This document shows positions 7,699-14,991 of a DNA stretch of 41,151 nucleotides, one piece after another. Under the pieces are notes generated by a model. That model worked only from the letters and a program-made list of their open reading frames with translations, did no database searches and had not been told where the DNA came from. Position 1 is the stretch's first letter; every line of letters starts with the position of its first letter. The position numbers and the translations under genes are program-made. The stretch is from DYTO01 sp040757795 (GTDB lineage: Archaea; Hadarchaeota; Hadarchaeia; Hadarchaeales; Hadarchaeaceae). The stretch covers positions 1 through 41,151 of the forward strand of contig JBFLWG010000004.1 in assembly GCA_040757795.1 (NCBI GenBank), in the 5' to 3' direction.

Positions 7699-8388
7699 TT
7701 ACTTTAGCACTTTGCCTGCCTTGAAATACCACAGATAGAGGTCCAGTTCGCCGGGTGGGATGTCCAATCTTTTTGAAACCGTCTCAAGAAGCCTTTCTCC
7801 TTCAAGGTACCTGCGCCTTGTTAACGTCCGCCATTTTTTCTGTATCATGCAGTACTCGTCCATGACGCTGCAGACATGGCGGTCCAGAATTGAAACTTCC
7901 TCGTGCCCGGTGTTCCTCAAAAAATGGGATGCCTCCTTCCAACCCAGCCCCTTTACGTTGTTTACCAGCCATTCGCGCGCCTCGAAGACGTCTTTGAACC
8001 CATCCATAACGTCCTTTATGTTTGAAAATTTTCTTGCTTCCACGATGAATTTTGCGCGGGTGGGCGGGAACCTGTGCCCGGCTAATTTCAACTCATTCGT
8101 TAGTTTTTCCAGCGGAAGCCTCAGAAACCCGTCGTCGCCCAGCCTGCTTTGGATTTCTATTCCACGCTTGGCTGTCGAGTTTGCCGTCAGGATGCAGAAG
8201 CAAAGTTCGGAGAAAATTCCCGCGTCATATTCCACGTCGAGGAACGGTCTGAAGTCGAAGTGCGTGCGGCCCTCGCGACCGAGCCTGCGAAACTCCCTCA
8301 TCCTTCTTTTTACTAGAGTGCCTATTTTTTGAACTTCTGACTCCACTTTTCTCTCCAACTCTGCCGCTGTAGAAGAGTAGTTTGCCAT
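7699..8388 (-). CDS. ogg: 8-oxoguanine DNA glycosylase/AP lyase, Ogg2 type
   Basis: 229 residues counted from ATG 8388 (a TTG at 8409 is also in frame). Member of the HhH-GPD glycosylases: the catalytic lysine is Lys151 in GLGWKEASHFLRN and the catalytic aspartate Asp169 in SILDRHV. The SHFLRNxG sequence and the lack of an Fe-S loop are typical of archaeal Ogg2, which excises 8-oxoguanine and cleaves the abasic site. GGAG four bases before ATG 8388 supports this start. The gene begins 34 bp downstream of the primase-like gene on the same strand, so the two probably form a replication/repair unit. Confidence 0.9.
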   Translation of the reverse strand: MANYSSTAAELERKVESEVQKIGTLVKRRMREFRRLGREGRTHFDFRPFLDVEYDAGIFSELCFCILTANSTAKRGIEIQSRLGDDGFLRLPLEKLTNELKLAGHRFPPTRAKFIVEARKFSNIKDVMDGFKDVFEAREWLVNNVKGLGWKEASHFLRNTGHEEVSILDRHVCSVMDEYCMIQKKWRTLTRRRYLEGERLLETVSKRLDIPPGELDLYLWYFKAGKVLK

Positions 8389-8421
8389 AGCTCTCCAACT
8401 GCGGCGCAAAATGGCTTAAGC

Positions 8422-9249
8422 TTATGCTTGCGCGGCGGTGGCGGCGCCCATCGCGGCAAGCTGCCAAGGCTTGGCCAGCTTCAGGAGGCCGTATGCCACT
8501 GACGTCGGCGGAGCCCACCAGGAACTCCCCACCCTTTCCGGCGAAGAGTCCAGCACCGAGAAAGACTCCACTCTGTCCGGGTCCACCGGCACGGAAACCA
8601 TGCGGGTTTCTGGGTTCAGGCTCATCGGCGCTAGGAGGAGGCCTCGCCCGACCCTTAGCTCGGAGAGGAGGCAGATTTTTTCTGCCTTTTTAATCTTGAT
8701 TGATTTCCCACGCTCCACGCTGAACCCCCCCAGCTGTGGCTCGCGTACGCAATCGGTTATGAAGTCCGTTATCTCGCCCTGAAGTTCATTTAGGGAGGCT
8801 GGATCGCCCCACCATGCTTCCCACGGTATCGACTCCAGCGGTACGACTATGTCGAACCCGAGGTCGCCTGAATACTTCACCCAAGGCTCTGAAACTCCTG
8901 CCTCTTCCAGCGCTTTCACAATCTTCGCCGTCACCAGCTTGACAAACTCGATTCCCCCGATGTTCGCCCTGACAGTCCACGCAAGATCCCGGCCGACCGG
9001 TTTTGAGAAGTCGGCGCCATCGTAATACCAGAAAGAGCAGTAGAACGCCGATGCGCCCGCGCCAACGGCTTTTTCAAGATCATCTGCTGTTCCAAAAGAA
9101 ATTGGATGCCTTGAGCCGCTCTCGCCGAAATATCTTTGAACGCTTCTTGTTTTGCTGTTGTAAACTGCACACTCTCGAAATCCGCTGCTTACCTTGGAAC
9201 TCGCAAAATCTACAATCGTCCCTTTCACATGTTGGCGCTGGTAATACAT
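8422..9249 (-). CDS. Primase small-subunit/PrimPol-like protein, catalytic residues missing
   Basis: 275 residues. The order of segments follows the archaeo-eukaryotic primase fold: FWYYDGADF, RDLAWTVRA (87-95) where active enzymes have the paired aspartates (as in LVFDIDA), SGDLGFDIVVPL (127-138) where active enzymes have SGxxGxH, and LLLAPMSLNPETRMVSVPVDP, which matches the SPYSLHxKTGLVSVPLDP region of archaeal PriS/LigD-type proteins. The two catalytic aspartates are Thr92 and Arg94 and the histidine is Asp133, so polymerase activity is unlikely. It may be a structural subunit or nucleic-acid binder comparable in principle to PriX. An exact copy of the mcm-upstream element lies 47 bp before its ATG. 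Confidence 0.7.
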   Translation of the reverse strand: MYYQRQHVKGTIVDFASSKVSSGFRECAVYNSKTRSVQRYFGESGSRHPISFGTADDLEKAVGAGASAFYCSFWYYDGADFSKPVGRDLAWTVRANIGGIEFVKLVTAKIVKALEEAGVSEPWVKYSGDLGFDIVVPLESIPWEAWWGDPASLNELQGEITDFITDCVREPQLGGFSVERGKSIKIKKAEKICLLSELRVGRGLLLAPMSLNPETRMVSVPVDPDRVESFSVLDSSPERVGSSWWAPPTSVAYGLLKLAKPWQLAAMGAATAAQA

Positions 9250-9295
9250 GCTCTCTCCATTAGCTTTTGTGACCGCTCCTTTTTGCTGGTTTTGT

Positions 9296-9318
9296 GGAGA
9301 GGTAGGCGAAAGTATTCC
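9296..9318 (-). promoter_or_regulatory. 23-bp element upstream of the primase-like gene, identical to 2646-2668
   Basis: Same 23 bases and same orientation relative to its gene as the copy before mcm, here 47 bp from the start codon. Flanks also align (TCAAAGT 6 bases before it; ACAAAACC after it). At this distance it covers the usual core-promoter and upstream-operator zone. Confidence 0.65.
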
Positions 9319-9431
9319 GCCAAAACTTTGAAACTTAGGCTTCCCGCACCACCCCTCTGTTTCAACTGGAATTACTTAACTTACTACTATACTTTATTTA
9401 TGTTACATATACTATACAAATAGTGATAGAT

Positions 9432-9797
9432 ATGAAGCTAGAAGAGAAGGATAAATGGTGGATTATCGGTTTTATAGAAAGCGAGGGTGTTTTCACGAAA
9501 AATAAGATAAAAATAAGGAGAAAAACAAAAAAAGAAGATAAAATATACGAGTATGTTAATCCAGCATTCTACCTGGTCAGCAAGGACATCTCTGGACTGG
9601 AAATAATGAGGAGGCTTCTTGAGCTAGGACTGATCAAGAAACACGGCCCGATATTCCATCTGGAGGTGCGGAGGAAGAGCGAAACCATTCAGCTGGCTGA
9701 GTTCCTCAAAGGCAATTTCAAGTCGGAGATTAGGCAACAGCAGTTGGAGAGGTGGGAGGAACTGGTACTCCAGTGGAAGGGAAGGGGTAGAGGCTGA
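9432..9797 (+). CDS. LAGLIDADG-family protein, single motif
   Basis: 121 residues from ATG 9432 (GTG 9423 is also in frame; GTGAT lies just before the ATG). DKWWIIGFIESEG matches the LAGLIDADG helix with its acidic residue, followed by beta-rich sequence, the segment FYLVSKDISGLEIMRRLLELGLIKK and the end LERWEELVLQW usual for short free-standing members. One motif means that it would act as a dimer, as a homing endonuclease or as a derived DNA-binding protein. It is more AT- and Lys-rich than the genes around it, a sign of transfer. It is not inside an intron or intein here. A TATA-like CTTTATTTATG lies about 35-45 bp upstream. Confidence 0.8.
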   Translation: MKLEEKDKWWIIGFIESEGVFTKNKIKIRRKTKKEDKIYEYVNPAFYLVSKDISGLEIMRRLLELGLIKKHGPIFHLEVRRKSETIQLAEFLKGNFKSEIRQQQLERWEELVLQWKGRGRG

Positions 9798-9867
9798 AAC
9801 ATTAGCGGAAGCGCTGAACTTCGGACGCAGCATCACTAAGGTTAATACAGATGGAGGTAGGTTTTTC

Positions 9868-11379
9868 TTGATGCAGATGGCAGCGCCGCCGATTTCCGTA
9901 GAAGCCGTACCAAAACTGAGGTACTTCTTCGGCAGGCAGGGCGAGATAAGCCAGATAAAGGAGTTCATGGAGTCCGATACTCACAGGATTCTGGCGTTGC
10001 GCGGTATGGCAGGGGTAGGCAAGACCGCGCTCATTTCCAAAATCATTGAAAATTACAGCGCCAGCAAGAGCATAGTCTATGTGAAGGTGTACCCATACAG
10101 CACCTTGGGCGGCACCCTTTCCAGGATTGCTTCGTTTCTGGAAAAGCTAGGTAGGAAAAAACTCGCCAACTACATTTCGGAGAGGAAGGAAAATCTGGAG
10201 CTCGAAGGGTTCCTCCTCGCGCTGCAGGAGGATTTGATGGGGACTGGCACGCTTGTCATAATTGATGATTTGCACTACGCGAGGGAGGAAATAACAAAAA
10301 TCCTCGCGCCGCTCATGGACGTGCTCGATGCCACGGACGCCAAGGTCGTCATTGCTGGAAGGGTGATTCCGCACTTCTACGACAAGCGGGACATACTTGT
10401 CAGGCGGCGGCTGAAGGAAGTGGTCCTTGGCGGCCTCGACGAGAAGAGCGCCTGCGAACTCCTTACACACAGGGGGATTGAGGAGAAGTACCACGACCAG
10501 CTCTACTCCCTGACCAAGGGGCACCCCCTCATGCTCGAGCTCGCGAAGCCCGACACGAGCGGGGACGCCGCGGAGTTTGTAGAGAAGGAAATTTGGGAGC
10601 CGTTAGGGGACGTTGACAAGAAGACGTTGGGGGTAGCTTCCGTCTTCAGGATGCCGTTCCCGCTGGACGCCATCAGGGCAGAATCCGATGAGATGTCGCT
10701 GAAAAGGTTGACGGAAAAGCTGCTTCTCAAGGATGTGAACGGCAACTTCGAGGTGCATGAGATGCTGAGGGGGATGATATACAACAAGCTAACTGTGGAG
10801 GAAAAAGTGGGCTACCACAGGTTCGCGGCGGAATTCTACATCAAGACAGGGGCAGACGTTTCCCTGATTGAAGCGATTTATCACATGATCAAAGGGTACC
10901 GCCAGCAGCAGGCGGCCGCGGTAGCCATAGAAAACGCTGACAGGCTTGTACGCGGCGGCTTCGGCAGGGCCCTCCTTGAAGAGGCATCCACGCTTGAAGA
11001 GAGCGAGGTGGCCGAATACTGGCCGTACGTGCTCATATTGAAGGGGGACCTGCTGTCGAACGTCGGCCGGCTTGAGGATGCGAAGCAGCAGTACGAGTTG
11101 TGCGCCGAGTACACGGAGACAGCTGGGCCGAAAGGCGGGAGGGAGGTTTTCTCCTACCTGTGGTTCGGGGTTTCAAGGGAGTTTGCGAGGGCCCGCGCGT
11201 TGTCATACTTCAGGCTTGGGGCGGTTCTGGTCAAGATGGACAAAAAGGCCGCCGCTTGGGAGGTCTACTCCCAGAGCCTCCAACTGTTTAGGGAGCTCGG
11301 GGCCGCTGAGGCCGGCGACGCTGAGCGGGCGCTTAAAGAACTCGAGAGTCAAGGATGGCCGGGAGGGAAGAAGGAATGA
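9868..11379 (+). CDS. STAND-type AAA ATPase with winged helix and TPR-like C-terminus
   Basis: 503 residues from a TTG at 9868 (ATG at 9871), preceded by GGAGGTAGG. KLRYFFGRQGEISQIKEF is the usual entry to the NTPase, with Walker A GMAGVGKT (46-53), Walker B TLVIIDDLHY (about 128-137) and a GLDEKSACELL segment. A winged-helix-like part (about 265-330) and a helical repeat region of TPR type (about 330-500) follow. STAND ATPases are signal-sensing switches in transcription control, defence or cell death; no effector or DNA-binding domain is visible, so output is unknown. The stop overlaps tyrS (ATGA). The same frame stays open upstream into the LAGLIDADG gene. Confidence 0.85.
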   Translation: MMQMAAPPISVEAVPKLRYFFGRQGEISQIKEFMESDTHRILALRGMAGVGKTALISKIIENYSASKSIVYVKVYPYSTLGGTLSRIASFLEKLGRKKLANYISERKENLELEGFLLALQEDLMGTGTLVIIDDLHYAREEITKILAPLMDVLDATDAKVVIAGRVIPHFYDKRDILVRRRLKEVVLGGLDEKSACELLTHRGIEEKYHDQLYSLTKGHPLMLELAKPDTSGDAAEFVEKEIWEPLGDVDKKTLGVASVFRMPFPLDAIRAESDEMSLKRLTEKLLLKDVNGNFEVHEMLRGMIYNKLTVEEKVGYHRFAAEFYIKTGADVSLIEAIYHMIKGYRQQQAAAVAIENADRLVRGGFGRALLEEASTLEESEVAEYWPYVLILKGDLLSNVGRLEDAKQQYELCAEYTETAGPKGGREVFSYLWFGVSREFARARALSYFRLGAVLVKMDKKAAAWEVYSQSLQLFRELGAAEAGDAERALKELESQGWPGGKKE

Positions 11380-12383
11380 CCGGCGATTTTGAACTCGCGG
11401 CGAAGGGCACGAGCGAAGTTGTCACAGAGGAGGGGCTCCGGGAGCTGCTGGGCCACGGCAGGCCGTCGGTATACTGCGGCTACGAGCCTTCAGGAAAGGT
11501 GCATTTCGGGCACGCATTGACCGCGATGAAGCTGATGGATTTCCAAAAAATAGGGTGCCGAGTGACGGTGCTTTTGGCAGACCTGCACGCCTATCTCAAC
11601 CACAAGGGGACCTTGGAAGAGATCAAGAAAATAGCCGAGTACAACAAGCACTGCTTTATAGCATTGGGGCTCGACCCAAAACACACGCATTTCATCCTCG
11701 GTTCGGATTTCCAGCTTAAACCCGACTTCACGGTGGACGTGCTCAAGATGGCGACTGGAACCACGCTCTTGAGGGCAAAGCGCTCGATGGCCGAGATAGC
11801 CCGGGAGCTGGAGGACCCGGACGTGGCGCAGGTGCTGTATCCGCTGATGCAGGCGGTGGACATAGCGCATCTGAAGGCGGACGTCGCAGTCGGCGGCATT
11901 GACCAGAGGAAGGTGCACATGATCGCGAGGGAGAACCTGCCCGCGCTGGGGTACAAAAAACCAGTCTGTGTGCACACGCCGCTACTCCACGGGCTGGACG
12001 GCGAGGCCAAGATGTCGTCGAGCAAGGGGAATTTCGTGGCGGTGGACGACGAGCCCTCCGGCATCAGGGGGAAGATTTCAAAGGCATTTTGCCCGCCGAA
12101 GCAGGTGAAAGACAACCCTGTCGTGGAGTATGCCGAGCACATAGTTATCCCGCGACTAGGGGTGCTGAATGTCGAGAGGGCGGATAAGTATGGGGGGCGG
12201 CTCGAGATAAAAAACGCGGCGGAACTCCACAAAGTTTATGCGGCTGGAGAGCTTCATCCGGCGGATCTCAAAAACGCTGTGGCAGAGGCCATTGTTGGAA
12301 TTCTTGCTCCGGTGAGGGAACACTTCCACAAAAACCCCGGGGCGCGACTTGCTGAAATATTTCCGCGACTACAAAGGGGTTAA
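11376..12383 (+). CDS. tyrS: Tyrosyl-tRNA synthetase
   Basis: 335 residues from the ATG at 11376, which overlaps the upstream stop and has GGAGGGAAGAAGG before it; an upstream in-frame ATG at 11355 inside the previous gene is less likely. Class I signature HFGHA (HIGH equivalent) after YCGYEPSGKV, and KMSSSKG as KMSKS. The compact length with LLHGLDGEAKM is that of the archaeal/eukaryal enzyme, which charges tRNA-Tyr. Translational coupling to a STAND ATPase is unusual for a housekeeping synthetase. Confidence 0.97.
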   Translation: MTGDFELAAKGTSEVVTEEGLRELLGHGRPSVYCGYEPSGKVHFGHALTAMKLMDFQKIGCRVTVLLADLHAYLNHKGTLEEIKKIAEYNKHCFIALGLDPKHTHFILGSDFQLKPDFTVDVLKMATGTTLLRAKRSMAEIARELEDPDVAQVLYPLMQAVDIAHLKADVAVGGIDQRKVHMIARENLPALGYKKPVCVHTPLLHGLDGEAKMSSSKGNFVAVDDEPSGIRGKISKAFCPPKQVKDNPVVEYAEHIVIPRLGVLNVERADKYGGRLEIKNAAELHKVYAAGELHPADLKNAVAEAIVGILAPVREHFHKNPGARLAEIFPRLQRG

Positions 12384-12418
12384 ATGTCTAGACTTTCAGT
12401 AAGCGTGGAGGGTTGAGT

Positions 12419-13237
12419 TTGAGAGCCAGGCCGCGTTCGATATCCATAACGTCGGGGAAGGGCGGAACCGGGAAGACCACGGTGACGGCCAACCTAGGGG
12501 TGGCGTTGGGGGCCCTTGGCAAGAAGGTGACGATTCTCGACGGCGACCTGGCGATGGCGAACCTCGCGATAGTCATGGGCATCCATCAGGTGAAAACCAG
12601 TTTTCTCGATGTTTTGTCCGGGAAGGCCGACGTCGAATCGGCGGTTTACGGGAACTACGGGATAAAAGTCGTCCCCTGCGGGTTCAGATTCGAGGATGTA
12701 CACGAGGCGCTGGCGAAGGTCAAGCGGGAAAAGGTGGAAGAGGCCGTGAGGGCGCTCCTGGCCACCTCTGATTTTCTTTTGATAGACGCTGGGGCCGGGC
12801 TTCAGGACTCTACAATGATCTCGATAGCCGCTGCGAGCGAGATGCTGCCCGTCTGCAACCCAACCTACACGAGCCTTGTCGACGCCTACAAGGTCATCCG
12901 CTACGCGAATCTCTTCGGCTCATGGACGCGGGGGGTCGTGGTCAACAGGGCTGGGAAGAAAGCAGACCTGTCGACAGCAGAGGTCGGTCACTTCATGGGG
13001 CGTGCTATCGGTAGCGTGCCGGTGCTTGCCGAGATTCCCGAGGACTCGAGGGTGCAAGAGGCCGAGCACCAAGGAGTGCCCGTGGTAATCTACGAGCCAG
13101 ACTGTCATGCCGCCGTTGCGATAAACGAGCTTGCGGAGGTCGTCGCTGGCAAGGCCGACCTGCCACACGTTTCCGGGAAACAGACACTAGGTGAGATAAC
13201 CGAGCGGCTGGTCAGAGCCCTAACCGCGCGCGCCTAG
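12419..13237 (+). CDS. MinD/ParA-family ATPase
   Basis: 272 residues from a TTG at 12419, seven bases after GGAGGG (12407-12412); the TTG at 12413 touches the ribosome site and is less likely. Deviant Walker A GKGGTGKTT with the signature first lysine, switch I DGDLAMANL, Walker B FLLIDAGAGL. The family forms ATP-dependent dimers that position cell-division, chromosome or motility components or act as cluster carriers. There is no clear C-terminal amphipathic membrane helix, although the tail ends in LVRALTARA. It lies 35 bp after tyrS on the same strand. Which cargo it serves cannot be read from the sequence. Confidence 0.9.
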   Translation: MRARPRSISITSGKGGTGKTTVTANLGVALGALGKKVTILDGDLAMANLAIVMGIHQVKTSFLDVLSGKADVESAVYGNYGIKVVPCGFRFEDVHEALAKVKREKVEEAVRALLATSDFLLIDAGAGLQDSTMISIAAASEMLPVCNPTYTSLVDAYKVIRYANLFGSWTRGVVVNRAGKKADLSTAEVGHFMGRAIGSVPVLAEIPEDSRVQEAEHQGVPVVIYEPDCHAAVAINELAEVVAGKADLPHVSGKQTLGEITERLVRALTARA

Positions 13238-13488
13238 TCGCCGCATTATCCATGAAAAATACAATGCTTCCACCATAGTATAATAAAAATTATATAATTA
13301 ATAATTAAAATCATAAAAACATCAAAATAAGTAGTTTTACTTATAAATGTTTGGCAAAAACCCGAAAAGCAGGCAAGGTTAGCGATGGTGTAAGCGGCTT
13401 ATTATTATTTCGTATTATACCGAAACCGGCGCACCCAGTTTCTGGTTTAAACCCCCCGAAAAGCCGAAGCATTGCTTGGTGGTGAACG
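13238..13488 (+). other. AT-rich intergenic region and likely long leader of the surface-protein gene
   Basis: The first 100 bp are very AT-rich. CTTATAAATG near 13340 is a good TATA box, which would give a leader of about 120 nt before the ATG at 13489. The leader holds two copies of CCCGAAAAGC (13361-13370 and 13455-13464) and a hairpin with arms 13423-13429 and 13442-13448. GGTGGTGAACG lies before the start codon. I recognise no known riboswitch class. Confidence 0.45.
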
Positions 13489-14604
13489 ATGGTCCACAGA
13501 AGCTCAAGCATTGGGAAGCCCAGATGGATAATTGCAATAGTCATACTCATAGTTTTATCTTTGGCAGTCACGCCTCTTTCTGCGGCTGAACCTAAGAAGG
13601 AAAAAGACGAGAAAAGAAACGGAAACAAACCAGAGGTTCCGCCAGTCGTCAGGGGCGTCAAGACTTTTGGTGACATACTGAGAAACGGAAACAAACCAGA
13701 GGTTCCGCCAGGCCATTCAGACAACTTTCTAGGAAATGGCCACGGGCCCCCGCAGACCCCTCCAGGACAGGAAGGCAAGCAAGATCAACCCCCACAACTA
13801 GAAATCCCCCCACAAGAAAACGAGGCCCCTCAGCCTAAGAATGAGCTCCCCATTTCTGAGCCAGATAATTCAGCTGAGGGGCCCCAGGATCAACCAAGTG
13901 AAGACAACATAGTTGAGGAGCCCACAGTGGAAGAGAACGTAGAAGAGCCGCCTGTAGAGGAAGAGGCGCCCCATGTTGAGGAGAATGTAGCCGAGGAGCC
14001 AGCCGCGGAGGAGAACGTGCCCGAGCCAGAACCGGAAGTGGCGCCTGAGCCGGTTATTGAAGTTCAACCAGTGGCGCAACCCGCCCCCGCAGTTTCTCAG
14101 CCAGCCGTACAATATCAGGTTTCATCTAAATATGTAGCTGAGGTTGAAACAGCCTCCGCGCTTGCAGATGCGGTGCAGGAGGACAATCTGGAGGACGAGG
14201 TTCAGGTAAAGGAAAGCCCGGCCCCAGAGCCGGTCGCGGTGACTCCAGTTCTGGGAGAAGCCCAGTCTGTTGCCGGCCAGAACAAGGAGTCCAGCGCTCC
14301 AGAGTCGTCGCAGGCCAGCCCGCTGGTTATTCAGATTTCAGGGGGGACTGCCGTGGTCTTTGCGATAATGTCGGTATTGATGATAATTAGGACCCTACAC
14401 GGCGGAATTGTTAGGCAGACCACCCCGGTCAGGCTTGAGCAGCTTGGGTCCGTCCATGTGACAGCTGTGCACGGAATCCTGAGGAAGGTCAAGCCGGTTT
14501 CGGTGAAGGGGAAATTCGCTCGTAAAAGTAAAATCGGAAAGCGCGAGGTTCTGAGAATCTTGGCTGGAAATTCGGGGCCTTCGGGCCTCAGGAGGGGGCG
14601 GTAA
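13489..14604 (+). CDS. Pro/Glu-rich membrane-anchored surface protein
   Basis: 371 residues. A signal sequence (hydrophobic core about 13-32, ending near PLSAAEP) is followed by a low-complexity Pro/Glu/Gln/Asn-rich region (about 35-280) with repeated EEP, EENV and PEPxxxP units. A 30-nt exact duplication encodes two RNGNKPEVPP units. A hydrophobic segment at about 286-303 (GGTAVVFAIMSVLMIIRTL) is followed by a basic tail of about 65 residues, so the predicted topology is outside stalk, one membrane span and positively charged cytoplasmic end. The acidic, proline-rich stretch probably forms an extended spacer through the cell wall. No enzymatic domain. Followed at two bases by a tiny zinc-ribbon gene. 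Confidence 0.8.
   Translation: MVHRSSSIGKPRWIIAIVILIVLSLAVTPLSAAEPKKEKDEKRNGNKPEVPPVVRGVKTFGDILRNGNKPEVPPGHSDNFLGNGHGPPQTPPGQEGKQDQPPQLEIPPQENEAPQPKNELPISEPDNSAEGPQDQPSEDNIVEEPTVEENVEEPPVEEEAPHVEENVAEEPAAEENVPEPEPEVAPEPVIEVQPVAQPAPAVSQPAVQYQVSSKYVAEVETASALADAVQEDNLEDEVQVKESPAPEPVAVTPVLGEAQSVAGQNKESSAPESSQASPLVIQISGGTAVVFAIMSVLMIIRTLHGGIVRQTTPVRLEQLGSVHVTAVHGILRKVKPVSVKGKFARKSKIGKREVLRILAGNSGPSGLRRGR
13615..13644 (+). repeat. 30-bp direct repeat, copy 1
   Basis: Identical over 30 bases to 13681-13710, 66 bp apart and in the same reading frame; encodes RNGNKPEVPP in the surface protein. Identity at third positions indicates a recent tandem duplication or gene conversion. Confidence 0.9.
13681..13710 (+). 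repeat. 30-bp direct repeat, copy 2
   Basis: Second copy of the unit at 13615-13644, in frame in the surface-protein gene. Confidence 0.9.
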
Positions 14605-14606
14605 AA

Positions 14607-14735
14607 ATGGAGGCAGTCAGAGAAATGCCCACAGTGTGTGCGGGCTGCGGATTGTACTACAGGTATCCCGACGCCTTGGACTACGAGCACAATCCGTGTC
14701 CGCATTGCAGGTGCGGCAATAACGGTAAAAAATGA
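14607..14735 (+). CDS. Small zinc-ribbon-like protein, 42 aa
   Basis: ATG two bases after the stop of the surface-protein gene, with GGAGGGGGCGG upstream as ribosome site. Cysteine pairs CAGC (11-14) and CPHCRC (31-36) are spaced as in a rubredoxin-like or zinc-ribbon knuckle. Too short for an enzyme; probably a metal-binding protein. It forms an operon with the surface protein and the 40-residue ORF that follows. No family name can be given. Confidence 0.65.
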   Translation: MEAVREMPTVCAGCGLYYRYPDALDYEHNPCPHCRCGNNGKK

Positions 14736-14756
14736 TGGAAGGAAAAGGTGGAAAAA

Positions 14757-14879
14757 ATGAGAGTATGGATCCCGAAGTGGGCAGTTGAGGTAGCGGACGG
14801 CGAGCTCAACAGGCTCATGCGGGTAGTGGCTGTCAGGCACAGGCCGCAAAAGCGCGTGACATGGCTCTGCGCGTCGTAG
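14757..14879 (+). CDS. Small protein, 40 aa, function unknown
   Basis: ATG at 14757 with GGTGG five bases upstream (14747-14751), 21 bp after the zinc-ribbon gene. Product starts MRVWIPKWAVEVADGEL, is Arg-rich in the middle and ends in WLCAS; it has no membrane segment. The good ribosome site and spacing support translation; no similarity recognised. Confidence 0.5.
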   Translation: MRVWIPKWAVEVADGELNRLMRVVAVRHRPQKRVTWLCAS

Positions 14880-14991
14880 TGCTCGCGCATCTGGCGGGAA
14901 CGCTGGCGCCCCGATGACAGTGTAGGCGGGGCGATGCCATGGACAAGGAGTTGTATATTTATCTACCAATCGCGCAACCCAATCGGGTACG

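Noticed and set aside
9423..9797. Group I intron or intein holding the LAGLIDADG gene
   Set aside because: Flanking genes are complete and unrelated; no splice-site features or host-gene halves on either side.
11591..12232. 213-codon minus-strand frame in tyrS
   Set aside because: Antisense shadow of a housekeeping synthetase.
13360..13470. c-di-GMP (GEMM) riboswitch in the leader of the surface-protein gene
   Set aside because: Only scattered similarity (GGCAAA, CGAAAAG, GGTTAGCGATGG); the conserved ACGCAAAGCC core and second stem are not there.
13870..14112. 80-codon minus-strand frame within the surface-protein gene
   Set aside because: Antisense of low-complexity Pro/Glu codons gives Arg/Leu-rich nonsense; no promoter or ribosome site.
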